A DNA stretch of 64,000 nucleotides from Sphingomonas aliaeris (lineage in GTDB: Bacteria > Pseudomonadota > Alphaproteobacteria > Sphingomonadales > Sphingomonadaceae), in assembly GCF_016743815.1 (NCBI RefSeq), contig NZ_CP061035.1, forward strand, positions 1,862,501-1,926,500, written 5' to 3'. The position numbers were made by a program, and so were the translations under genes. This document shows positions 8,674 through 18,255 of this stretch, one piece after another (within the stretch, counting starts at the first letter, position 1; each line of letters opens with the position of its first letter). Under the pieces are notes generated by a model. That model saw only the letters and a list, made by a program, of their open reading frames with translations, was not told where the DNA came from and ran no database searches.

Positions 8674-9342
8674 ATGAAGCTCAACTCGATTGATTCGGAC
8701 GGATACGTCGCAATGCGCCATGCAATGGTGGCAAGCCAGTTGCGGACCAATGCCGTCAGCGACTCCCGCGTCGTCGCGGCGATGGACCGCGTTCCCCGCG
8801 AGAACTTCCTGCCGGAAGACGCGCGAGAGATGGCCTATCGCGACACGGCGGTGCCGCTGGGCCGGGGACGTTTCCAGAACGTTCCGATCGCGACCGGACG
8901 GCTTCTGACCGAGGCGTTGTTGCAGCATACGGACCGCGTCCTGCTGATCGGTGCCGCGGGCGGCTATACCGCTGCGGTACTGGCCGAGATCGTCGCATCG
9001 GTGACCGCCGTCGAAAGCGATCCCGCGTTTGCCGAACTCGCGCGGAATGCGCTGGCGGGCAATGCGAAGGTGACGGTGGTCGAAGGACCGCTGGAGGCCG
9101 GGCATGCCGATGGCGCGCCGTACGACCTGCTGTTCATCGATGGCGCGATCGAGCACATGCCCGACGCGCTGGTCGCGCAGGTGGCGACCGAAGGCCGGGT
9201 GGTCGGTGGCCTGTCGGATCGCGGCGTCACGCGTCTGGCGGCCGGACGCCGGACCGAAGGCGGCTTCGCATTGCTGCCGTTTGCGGATATCGACTGCGTA
9301 CCGTTGCCTGGCTTCGCGGTCGCGAAATCCTTCACCTTCTGA
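8674..9342 (+). CDS. Protein-L-isoaspartate O-methyltransferase family protein
   Basis: This 222-residue Rossmann methyltransferase has AMVASQLRTNAV near the N-terminus, the RENFLPEDAREMAYRD block, the SAM loop LLIGAAGGYTAAV (about residues 90-102) and the LLFIDGAIEHMP segment. In typical Pcm the SAM loop reads EIGTGSGY; here it is IGAAGGY, so repair activity is not certain. It is 14 bases upstream of tolC, a pairing common in sphingomonads, and the two are likely co-transcribed. Confidence 0.85.
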   Translation: MKLNSIDSDGYVAMRHAMVASQLRTNAVSDSRVVAAMDRVPRENFLPEDAREMAYRDTAVPLGRGRFQNVPIATGRLLTEALLQHTDRVLLIGAAGGYTAAVLAEIVASVTAVESDPAFAELARNALAGNAKVTVVEGPLEAGHADGAPYDLLFIDGAIEHMPDALVAQVATEGRVVGGLSDRGVTRLAAGRRTEGGFALLPFADIDCVPLPGFAVAKSFTF

Positions 9343-9356
9343 AAGTTTTAGCCGTA

Positions 9357-10895
9357 ATGCGTCGCACTTCCCTGCTTCTCGGCACTGCGTACGCATTGGT
9401 TGCCGCACCCGCCTGCGCCGAAACGCTGAAGGATGCGCTGGCCAAGGCGTACAAGACCAATCCGACACTGACTGCGCAGCGCGCCAACGTCCGCGCGATC
9501 GACGAGAACGTGCCGATCGCCAAGGCGGCGGGGCGTCCCGGCGTCAATTTGACGGGCGGGTTCAACCAGCAGGTCCTGCGCGGCCCGGGCAGCACCAGCA
9601 TCAATTCGCCGGAACGATCGGCCACGGCGCAGACTGCGTTGCAGGTGCCGATCTATTCGGGCGGCGCGGTGCACAATTCGGTCCTGGCCGCCGAGACGCG
9701 GGTGGATGCTGGCCGCTTCGGGCTTCGCGGCACCGAATCCGATCTCTTCACCGCCGTGGTGGGCGCGTATATGGACGTCATTCGCGACGAGGCGATCGTC
9801 GGGCTGAACCAGCAGAACGTCCGCGTGCTGGACGTCAATTTGCAGGCGAGCAGCGACCGGTTCCAGGTCGGCGACCTGACGCGGACCGACGTCGCGCAGT
9901 CGCAGGCACGACTGGCGCTGGCCCGCGGGCAGTTGCAGAGCGCACAAGCCCGTCTGATCTCCAGCCGCGAAAACTATATCCGTCTGGTCGGCGAGGAGCC
10001 GGGGTCGCTGGAAACGCCGCCGGCCATCCCGGGTACCCCGCCGAGCCCGGATGCGGCGGTCGAAGTCGCGTTGCAGAACAACCCCTCCTTCCTCGCGGCA
10101 CAGAAGACGCGCGATGCGACGGCGTACGACATCAAGGTCGCACGCGCTGCGCGTCTGCCGCAGGTCGGGATCGGCGTGACGGGCAACTACTTCAACTATC
10201 TGGGAACGCTGGGGCAGGGGACCAACCTTCCCGTGGGCAGCCAGAACGGAACGAGCGCCGGTGCCGGACTGTCGCTGAGCCTGCCCTTGTTTCAGGGCGG
10301 CCGTCCTGCCGCGCAGGTCCGCCAGGCCGAGGCGCTCCGCGGCCAGGCGATCGAGCGGGTCACGGAAGCCGAACGCGCGGTGATCGCGAATACACGCGCG
10401 GCCTATGCCGTGTGGCGATCGTCGGAGCAGGTGATCGCATCGTCCGAGATCGCGGTGAACGCCAACCGCCTGTCGCTCGAAGGCGTCCGCGCCGAGAACA
10501 GCGTCGGCAACCGCACGATCCTCGACATCCTGAACGCGGAGCAGGAGCTGCTCAACTCGCAGGTGACCTTGGTGACGGCGAAGCGCGATTCTTATGTCGC
10601 GCGTTTTGCATTGCAGGCGGCGATGGGTCGGGCCGAGGCGCGCGATCTGGGCCTGGACGGTGGACCGCTCTACGATCCGATCGCGAATTACGATCGCGTG
10701 CAGGGCCGCTTCTCCGACTTCGGATCGGATGGCGAGCCGGCACCCGTCGCGACGCGCACCACGACGACCCGGCCGCAGGGCGCCGAAGTCACGCGGCCGC
10801 TGGATCCGATCCTCGACACGCCGGTGGACAGAGGACCGGCGGATCGAGCGACAGTTGACAGAGCCCCGGAAAATCCCGCAACTAAGCCGAAGTGA
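9357..10895 (+). CDS. tolC: TolC family outer-membrane channel protein
   Basis: A Sec signal peptide (MRRTSLLLGTAYALVAAPAC, cut near CAE) leads into ETLKDALAKAYKTNPTLTAQR, the usual TolC opening. The two long coiled repeats follow, and the second carries LSLPLFQGGR. A 512-residue length with a low-complexity Thr/Pro/Asp tail fits the family. It would form the trimeric exit duct for type I secretion and RND or MFS efflux. The upstream PIMT-like gene is close, and the PopZ-family gene follows. Confidence 0.93.
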   Translation: MRRTSLLLGTAYALVAAPACAETLKDALAKAYKTNPTLTAQRANVRAIDENVPIAKAAGRPGVNLTGGFNQQVLRGPGSTSINSPERSATAQTALQVPIYSGGAVHNSVLAAETRVDAGRFGLRGTESDLFTAVVGAYMDVIRDEAIVGLNQQNVRVLDVNLQASSDRFQVGDLTRTDVAQSQARLALARGQLQSAQARLISSRENYIRLVGEEPGSLETPPAIPGTPPSPDAAVEVALQNNPSFLAAQKTRDATAYDIKVARAARLPQVGIGVTGNYFNYLGTLGQGTNLPVGSQNGTSAGAGLSLSLPLFQGGRPAAQVRQAEALRGQAIERVTEAERAVIANTRAAYAVWRSSEQVIASSEIAVNANRLSLEGVRAENSVGNRTILDILNAEQELLNSQVTLVTAKRDSYVARFALQAAMGRAEARDLGLDGGPLYDPIANYDRVQGRFSDFGSDGEPAPVATRTTTTRPQGAEVTRPLDPILDTPVDRGPADRATVDRAPENPATKPK

Positions 10896-10934
10896 GCGCT
10901 GCTGACGTCAGCCGGGCATTCAAGGGTCGTGTCG

Positions 10935-11546
10935 ATGGGTGATATCAGCGCCGAGCCGTCGATGGAGGATATCCTTTCCTCGATCAAACGCATCATCGCG
11001 GAAGAGGGCGACGCCGCGGTCGCCGGACGCAATGCGCGCCGTGCCGCCGCCGCCCCGCGCCAGCCGCTGCCGATCCCGCGCGCCGACGCGCATGATTTCG
11101 CACGGGACGAGGTGCTGGAACTGAGCGATCCGGTGCGGTCCGCTGCCCCGGAACCGACGCCGCCAATTCCTCCGGCGCCGCCGGTTGCCCGCGCGGAACC
11201 TGTCGCCGTAGAGCCGCCGCGCGTCGAATCGCTCACGCCCGCGGAGCAGGTCCGCGCCGCTGCCTTGGCGGCCGAAGCCCCCGCCCCATCAGCACCAGCC
11301 GCCGAACCCGCAGCCGCGCCCACCGGTTCGATCCTGTCGCCGCAAGCGACGCAGGCGACGCGCGGTCCGCTGGAGGCGCTGTCCCGGATGGTCGTGAAGC
11401 CGGAAAGCGGTGCATCCGACACGCTGGAGGGCCTGGTCCGCGAAATGTTGCGGCCGATGTTGCGCGACTGGCTGGACGCCAAATTGCCGACTTTGGTCGA
11501 GCAGATGGTGGCAAAGGAAATCGCGCGGATTACCGGTCAGCAATGA
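10935..11546 (+). CDS. DUF2497 (PopZ-family) polar organising protein
   Basis: The N-terminal helix EPSMEDILSSIKRIIAEE and the C-terminal block LVREMLRPMLRDWLDAKLP with LVEQMVAKEIARI are the two conserved PopZ segments. They are separated by an acidic, proline- and alanine-rich disordered middle, as in PopZ. AAGGG at 10922-10926 is eight bases before the ATG at 10935, so I prefer that start over the GTG at 10929. PopZ makes polar networks that tether ParB and the CckA-ChpT-CtrA circuitry in Caulobacter; a cckA gene lies further along in this window. Confidence 0.88.
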   Translation: MGDISAEPSMEDILSSIKRIIAEEGDAAVAGRNARRAAAAPRQPLPIPRADAHDFARDEVLELSDPVRSAAPEPTPPIPPAPPVARAEPVAVEPPRVESLTPAEQVRAAALAAEAPAPSAPAAEPAAAPTGSILSPQATQATRGPLEALSRMVVKPESGASDTLEGLVREMLRPMLRDWLDAKLPTLVEQMVAKEIARITGQQ

Positions 11547-11607
11547 TCCGCTGACGGGCCGTGCGGGGGCGTTGCTACCGCACGGATATTCGGCCTATCA
11601 TCCGGCC

Positions 11608-13652
11608 ATGAAGACGTTCCTGTCCGCGAGCCTGCTCGCCATCGCCGTAGCCGCCACGCCTGCCGCTGCCCGCCAGATCACCATCGATGACGTGACCATG
11701 CTGTCCCGCGCGTCCTCGCCCGACGTGTCGCGCGACGGGCGCTGGCTGGTGTGGCAACAGCGCGAAACCGATCTGGCGGCCGATCGCGGGCGTTTCGACC
11801 TGTGGCGTCTGGACCTGACGCGGCGCGGCGCGAAGCCCGAACGGCTTACCGCCGAAGCGGACGTCAACGAAACCGCGCCGCAATTCTCCGCCGACGGCCG
11901 CACGATTTACTTCCAGTCGGACAAGGGCGGCGATGATGCGATCTGGGCGATCGGTATCGATGGATCGGCGGCGAAGAAGCTGACCGGTTTTCAGGGCGGC
12001 TTTGGAGGGTTCAAGGTCGCGCCGGCGGGGAACAGGATCCTCGTCTGGGCGGATCGACTGCCGGGCGCGCCGAGCCTCGCCCCCGCGATGATCAAGAAGG
12101 ACCCCAATGCTGGGCAGGGTCGCACCTACGACCAGTTGTTCGTGCGGCACTGGGATACGTGGGCCGATGGCACGCGATCGCAATTGTTCGTCCTGCCGCT
12201 GGGTCCCGATGGCGCGCCGGGGGACGGCGTCGCGATCGCCAAGACGTTGCTAGGCGATGCGCCGTCCAAACCGTATGGCGGTGGCGAGGAAGTCTCGTGG
12301 AGCCCGGATGGCAAGACCGTCTATTTCGCCCTGCGCGAGGCGGGACGGATCGAGCCACTGTCGACCAACCTCGATATCTTCGCGGTCCCGGCGGACGGGT
12401 CCACTGCGCCCGTGAACCTGACCGCGGCGAACAAGGGGACGGACAATCTGCCGACGGTTTCGCCCGATGGCCGGTCGCTCGCCTATTTCGCGATGGCGCG
12501 GGCGGGATATGAAGCCGATCGTCAGGTGCTGATGGTCCGCGATCTCGCCAGCGGGCAGGTGCGCGCAATGACTCAGGACTGGGATCGATCGGTCGGGTCG
12601 ATCGCGTGGAGCGGCAATGGCAGAACGATCTACGTTACCGCCGACGATACGCAGGAAACCCCGCGTTCGCGGTCGATGCGGCGACCGGCAAGGTCACGCG
12701 GCTGACGCAGGCCGGGCACGTTTCGGGCGTGGTGCCGACCGCGAAGGGGATCGTCTTCGCGATGAACAGCCTGACTGCGCCGGACGATTTCTATCGCCTG
12801 GACGGCAAGCGGATGACGCGGCTGACCTCGATCAACGCGGACAAGCTGGCCGGTATCGACATGCCGACCGTCACGCGTTTCAGCTTCAAGGGCGCGAACG
12901 ACGACACCGTCTGGGGCTATGCGGTGAAGCCGTATGGCAGCACGGGCAAGGTGCCGATCGCGTATATGGTGCATGGCGGACCGCAGGGATCGAGCAACAA
13001 CAGCTGGTCCTATCGCTGGAACCCGGCGGTGTTCGCGGGCGCAGGATACGGGCTGGTCGCGGTCGATTTCCACGGCTCCACCGGATACGGCCAGGCATTT
13101 ACCGATGCGATCCGCAACAATTGGGGCGGCTGGCCGCTGGAGGATCTGCAAAAGGGGCTGAAGGCGGCGACGGCGAAGTTCGGCTGGCTGGACGAGGGCA
13201 ATGCCTGTGCCCTCGGCGCGTCCTATGGCGGATACATGATGAACTGGATCGAGGGGCAGTGGCCCGATCGCTTCAAGTGCATCGTGCAGCATGACGGCGT
13301 GTTCGACGCGCGTGCGATGGCGTACGAGACCGAGGAATTGTGGTTCGACGAATGGGAGCATGGCGGGAAGGCCTATTTCGAGGACCCCGCCGCGTTCGAA
13401 AAATGGAATCCGGTCAATTACGTCACCGCCTGGAAGACGCCGATGCTGGTGATCACCGGCGAGAAGGATTTCCGCATCCCCTATACGCAGGGTCTGGCGA
13501 CCTTCACCGCCTTGCAGCGCCGCGGCATTCCGTCGCGCCTGCTGGTCAATCCGAACGAGAACCACTGGGTGCTGAAGCCGAAGAATTCCCGCCAATGGTA
13601 TGGCGAAGTGCTCGGCTGGATGGACAAATATACCGGTACCGCGGCGAAGTAA
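11608..13652 (+). CDS. S9 family prolyl oligopeptidase-type peptidase, exported (one-base frameshift as read)
   Basis: A signal peptide (MKTFLSASLLAIAVAATPAA) is followed by a WD-like beta-propeller. It includes SRDGRWLVWQQ, SADGRTIYFQSD and SPDGRSLAYFA. The frame then breaks in the CCCC run at 12659-12662 and resumes as AFAVDAATGKVTRL. The second part has the alpha/beta hydrolase domain: VHGGPQGSSNN, the nucleophile GASYGGYM, TGEKDFRIP (Asp) and NENHW (His). Adding one base gives 681 residues, normal for the family. It probably degrades peptides in the periplasm. Confidence 0.9.
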
Positions 13653-13670
13653 CTCGGCGGGGTGACGAAT

Positions 13671-13697
13671 GCGGGAGGCTTGGCTAAAGCCTCCCGC
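13671..13697 (+). promoter_or_regulatory. Perfect 11-bp hairpin abutting the valS start codon
   Basis: GCGGGAGGCTT at 13671-13681 pairs perfectly with AAGCCTCCCGC at 13687-13697 across a five-base loop, and the valS ATG starts at the next base. There is no T-run, so it is a poor intrinsic terminator for the peptidase gene. In the mRNA it would occupy the usual ribosome-binding region of valS. The purine-rich GGGAGG sits in the 5' arm and no other Shine-Dalgarno is obvious. A translational control role is inference. Confidence 0.6.
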
Positions 13698-16662
13698 ATG
13701 ACCGAACTTCCCAAAACCTTCGACCCCGCCGAAATCGAATCGCGCTGGTATGCGCATTGGGAAAAGGAGGGCCAGTTCCGCCCCGATCGTCCCGGCGCCG
13801 AGCCGTGGACGATCGTCAATCCGCCGCCGAACGTGACGGGCAACCTGCATATCGGCCACGCGCTGGACAATACGTTGCAGGACATCCTGACGCGGCATGC
13901 CCGGTTGAAGGGCAAGGACGCATTGTGGGTCGTCGGCACCGATCATGCCGGTATCGCCACGCAGATGGTGGTCGAGCGCAACATGGCGCTGAAGCAGCAG
14001 AAGCGGACGGATTTCACCCGTGACGAATTCGTCGCCAAGGTGTGGGAATGGAAAGAGGAAAGCGGCGGCACGATCACGCAGCAGTTGCGTCGGCTCGGCT
14101 GTTCGATGGACTGGAAGAACGAACGCTTTACGATGGATCCGGGCTTTTCGAAGGCCGTCCTCAAGGTGTTCGTCGAGCTTTACAACACCGTGAAACCAGA
14201 CGGCACTCGTTTGTTGTACCGCGACAAGCGACTGGTGAACTGGGATCCTGGCCTCGGCACTGCGATCAGCGATCTTGAAGTCGAGACGCGCGAGATCAAG
14301 GGGCAGTTCTGGCACCTGCGCTATCCGCTAGAGGACGGGTCCGGCTTCATCGAGGTCGCGACGACGCGGCCGGAGACGATGCTCGCCGACATGGCTGTCG
14401 CGGTGAACGAGAAGGATGAGCGGCATGCGCACCTCGTCGGCAAGAAGGTGCGCCTGCCGATCACCGGGCGGCTGATCCCGATCATCACCGACGACCATGC
14501 CGATCCCGAACTGGGGTCGGGCGCGGTCAAGATTACGCCGGGGCATGATTTCAACGACTTCGAGGTCGGCAAGCGCGCGGGCATGAAAGCGGGCGAGATG
14601 CTCAACATGCTGGATGCGAAGGCGAACGTGACGCAGGTCGCGGACGGCCTGATCCCGGCCGAGTTGATCGGCCTGTCCACCGCGGAGGCACGCAAGGCGG
14701 TCGTCGCGCGGCTGAAGGACGAGGGGTTCCTTGTCCCGCACGTCGACAAGGAGGGCGTCGAACACGACAGCGAACCACGCACGATCCAGACGCCGTTCGG
14801 CGATCGCTCGGGCGTCGTGATCGAGCCGTGGCTGACCGACCAATGGTATGTCGATGCGGCGACGCTTGCCCAGCCGGCGATCGAGGCGGTGCGTTCGGGC
14901 GCGATCAAGATCGTGCCGAAGACGTGGGAAAAGACGTTCTTCAACTGGATGGAGGGGATCCAACCTTGGTGCGTATCCCGCCAGCTTTGGTGGGGGCACC
15001 GGATTCCGGCGTGGTTCGGGCCTTTGAAGACAGACGATCGCATAATGGACGGCACTGGAGTGTTTCCGACAAAATGCTTCGTTGCCGAAGATGAGTGCGA
15101 GCTTAAAAAGCAAATCGAAGATTACTACGGGTCTGACTGCAAGTTTCAGGTGGCTGATCAGGCTTGGGCGCCACTCTTTGCCTATTTAGAAGAGCATTCG
15201 GTTAATAGTGGTAAATCCTATTCTTCGGTCACGCTAATCCGAGACCCCGACGTTCTCGACACATGGTTCTCTTCCGCGCTCTGGCCGTTCGCGACGCTGG
15301 GCTGGCCTGATGACGTTTCCTCTAACCCCTCCCCTTCAGGGGGAGGGGCAAGGGGTGGGGGATGCCTCGCAGAGAAGCCAGCTTCCCGGACTGCCCCACC
15401 CCAACCCCTCCTCTGAAGGGGAGGGGCTCAAGAACAATCTCCACGGCCGCTACCCCAACGATGTGCTCATTTCCGGCTTCGACATCCTGTTCTTCTGGGA
15501 CGCGCGGATGATGATGCAAGGGCTGCATTTCATGAAGGACGTGCCGTTCCGCACGCTGTACCTGCACGGTCTGGTCCGCGCGGCGGATGGGTCCAAGATG
15601 TCGAAATCGAAGGGCAATACGGTCGATCCGCTCGGACTGATCGACCAGTATGGCGCGGATGCGCTGCGCTTCTTCATGGCGGCGATGGAAAGCCAGGGCC
15701 GCGACATCAAGATGGATGAGAAGCGCGTCGAGGGCTATCGCAACTTCGCGACGAAGCTGTGGAATGCCGCGCGGTTCTGCCAGTCGAACGGCATCGTCGC
15801 GAGCACGACGCTGGAGGCGCCGAAGGCCGATCTGGCGGTCAATCGCTGGATCATTGCCGAGACGATCCAGGCGGTGCAGGCGGTCGATCTGGCGCTGGCG
15901 GATTACCGTTTCGACGGCGCGGCGAACGCGATCTACCAGTTTGGCTGGAGCCGGTTCTGCGACTGGTACATCGAACTGATCAAGCCCGTGCTCGGCCAGA
16001 TGGACGCCCCCGCGACCGGCCCAGAGGCGGATGAGACGCGTGCGGTCGCGGGCTGGGTGCTGGATCAGTTGCTGGTCCTGCTACACCCGTTCATGCCGTT
16101 CATCACCGAGGAATTGTGGTCCAAGATGGGCCCGCGCGACCACGACCTGATCGTCGCCAAATGGCCGATGGCAGATGCCCGCGCGATCGATCCTGAGGCG
16201 GCGAAGGAAGTCGACTGGCTTATCCGTCTGGTCAGCGAGGTTCGCGCCGCGCGCAACGAACTGGGCGTGTCGCCGGGCGTCCGCATGCCGGTGCACGTGC
16301 GCGATGCCGGTCCGGATACGCAGGGAAGGCTGGCGCGGCAGAGCGCGGCGATTGCCCGGCTCGCCCGCGTCGATCTGACCGAAGGCGATGGCCCGGCGGG
16401 CGGTGCGGTTCAGGTGGTCGTGGATGAAGCGACCTTCGTCCTGCCACTGGAAGGGGTGATCGATCTCGACGCCGAACGCGCGCGCCTGACCAAGGCGATC
16501 GCGGCGGCGGAGAAGGAGCGGGATGCGCTGGCCGGGCGGCTCGGCAATGCCAGTTTCGTCGAACGCGCGAAGCCGGAGGCGGTCGAGAAGGCGCGGGCCG
16601 ATCATGCGGACAAGGCAGCGGAGGCTGAAAGGCTCGGCGCGGCGTTGTCGCGGCTGGGCTAA
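13698..16662 (+). CDS. valS: Valine--tRNA ligase, interrupted by a REPIN-like repeat and a frame change
   Basis: ValS charges tRNA-Val. The start [18 protein letters not shown] leads to the HIGH-type [13 protein letters not shown], the CP1 editing domain, [16 protein letters not shown], and [20 protein letters not shown]. After the repeat at 15325-15428 the protein resumes in the +1 frame with [18 protein letters not shown]. It then has the KMSKS loop, the anticodon domain and a C-terminal coiled coil ([19 protein letters not shown]). Removing one base gives 987 residues, longer than the usual 880-950. Codons at about 15010-15240 are AT-rich and atypical. See findings. Confidence 0.9.
15325..15428. 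repeat. REPIN-like paired-hairpin repeat, family 2 (copy b), inside valS
   Basis: The left hairpin is ACCCCTCCCCTTCAGGGGGA and the right one ends CTCTGAAGGGGAGGGGCT, with inner GGGGTGGGG and CCCCACCCC arms. It is the same layout as copy a at 4515-4621. It lies between the LGWPDD and [10 protein letters not shown] segments of ValS. The upstream frame reads through it to a TGA at 15414, and the downstream frame is open through the whole element. Confidence 0.85.
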
Positions 16663-16668
16663 TTCGAT

Positions 16669-16770
16669 TCCCCTCCCTGAAAGGGAGGGGTCAGGGGTGG
16701 GTTGGTTTGGGGCGTGCCATGCCCGACCCATCGGCCCACCCACCCCCGGCCCCTCCCTTCCCGGGAGGGG
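16669..16770. repeat. REPIN-like paired-hairpin repeat, family 2 (copy c)
   Basis: It starts six bases after the valS stop and ends 12 bases before the MATE gene. TCCCCTCCCTGAAAGGGAGG on the left and CCTCCCTTCCCGGGAGGGG on the right are opposed hairpins around a spacer with GGGTGGG and CCCACCC arms. The arms differ in detail from copies a and b, but size and order are the same. Confidence 0.8.
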
Positions 16771-16782
16771 AGAAGGAAGAGA

Positions 16783-18240
16783 ATGGCCGTTCGCTCCACC
16801 ACCCGCCGCCAACGCGACCTGACCGTCGGGCCGATCGGCGCGACGTTGCTTGCCTTCGCGCTGCCGACGCTTGCGTCCAACGTCCTGCAATCGCTCAACG
16901 GATCGATCAATTCGATCTGGGTCGGCCAGTTCCTTGGCGAAGGTGCGCTGGCGGCGACGAGCAACGCCAACATCATCATGTTCCTCATGTTCTCCGCCGT
17001 TTTCGGGTTCGGCATGGCGGCGACGATCCTGGTCGGCCAGTCGGTCGGGCGCGGCGATATCGAGGGCGCGCGGCGGGCATTCGGGTCCGCCGTAGGGCTG
17101 GTCGTCGGCGGGGCGGTGATCATCGCGACGCTCGGCTGGATATTCGCGCCCCACATTCTCGAACTGTTGGCGACACCGGCCGAGGCGCAGCCGCTGGCTT
17201 TGTCCTATCTGCGCGTGATCTTCCTCGGGCTGCCATTGTCGATGCTCGGCGTGCTCGTCCAGATGGGCCTGCGCGGGACGGGCGACAGCGTGACGCCGCT
17301 CTGGTTCATGGTCCTGAGCGTGGTCGTCGATCCGACGCTCAACCCCTTGCTGATCAAAGGCATCGGCCCGTTCCCCGAAATGGGCATCGCAGGTTCCGCG
17401 ACCGCCACTTTGGTCGCCGCGCTGGCATCGACCTTCGGGCTGATCGGCTACGTCTATGCGCGCGACCTGCCGATCCGGTTGCGCGGTGCGGAATTGCGCT
17501 ACCTGCTGCCAGACCGGGCGCTCGTCCGCACGATCGTCGCGAAGGGCCTGCCGATGGGCGCGCAGATGCTGGTCATGTCGACGGCGGGGCTGACGATGGT
17601 CGGGCTGGTCAACCGGCTGGGTGTCGATACCGTCGCCGCCTATGCCGTATCGCAGCAATTATGGACTTATATCCAGATGCCCGCGATGGCGATCGGCGTC
17701 GCGGTCAGCAGCATGGCGGCGCAGAATATCGGTGCGGGCAGGTGGGACCGGGTGAATGCGATCACGCGGTCCGGTATCCTGTACAACACGATCATCACGC
17801 TCGCCGTGATCACCGCGATCATCCTGTTCGACCGCCCGGTGATGGCGTTGTTCATCAGCCCGGAAAGCGCGGCGATCCCGATCGCACGGCATATCCAGTT
17901 GATCAGCAGCTGGACGTTCGTGATGTTCGGAGCGACGATGGTGTTGTTTTCAACCGTGCGTGCGAACGGCGCGACGCTGGCGCCCCTGATCATCCTCGCG
18001 GTCTCGCTCTATCCGGTGCGGATCGGCTTCGCGATTTTGGCGCGGCCCTATCTGGGTGCGGACGCCTTGTGGTGGGCGTTTCCGCTAGGTTCGGCCGTTT
18101 CGCTGGCGCTTGCGATCTCGTTCTATCTGCGCGGGACGTGGCGGAAGGACACTTTGGTCGTGCCGTCAGAATCGGAGGATGGCCCGGAACAGGCGCACGC
18201 CGCGACCGAGCCGGCCGGCCGCACGCACCCGACCGGCTGA
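16783..18240 (+). CDS. MATE family multidrug/Na+ antiporter
   Basis: The 485-residue protein has about twelve hydrophobic helices arranged as two MATE halves. It has ALPTLASNVLQSLNGSINSI in the first helix, GQSVGRGDIEGARR after helix 3, and the QQLWTYIQMPAMAIGVAVSS and QNIGAGRWDRV motifs in the second half. I chose the ATG at 16783, which has AGAAGGAAGAG just upstream; the longer ORF reads through the repeat. MATE proteins export cationic drugs or metabolites in exchange for H+ or Na+. The substrate is unknown. Confidence 0.88.
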   Translation: MAVRSTTRRQRDLTVGPIGATLLAFALPTLASNVLQSLNGSINSIWVGQFLGEGALAATSNANIIMFLMFSAVFGFGMAATILVGQSVGRGDIEGARRAFGSAVGLVVGGAVIIATLGWIFAPHILELLATPAEAQPLALSYLRVIFLGLPLSMLGVLVQMGLRGTGDSVTPLWFMVLSVVVDPTLNPLLIKGIGPFPEMGIAGSATATLVAALASTFGLIGYVYARDLPIRLRGAELRYLLPDRALVRTIVAKGLPMGAQMLVMSTAGLTMVGLVNRLGVDTVAAYAVSQQLWTYIQMPAMAIGVAVSSMAAQNIGAGRWDRVNAITRSGILYNTIITLAVITAIILFDRPVMALFISPESAAIPIARHIQLISSWTFVMFGATMVLFSTVRANGATLAPLIILAVSLYPVRIGFAILARPYLGADALWWAFPLGSAVSLALAISFYLRGTWRKDTLVVPSESEDGPEQAHAATEPAGRTHPTG

Positions 18241-18255
18241 CCCGCTTCCTCGGCG

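Noticed and set aside
15310..15440. Intein or group I/II intron inside valS
   Set aside because: Too short (about 105 bp), no splicing motifs or catalytic core; it matches the intergenic REPIN copies.
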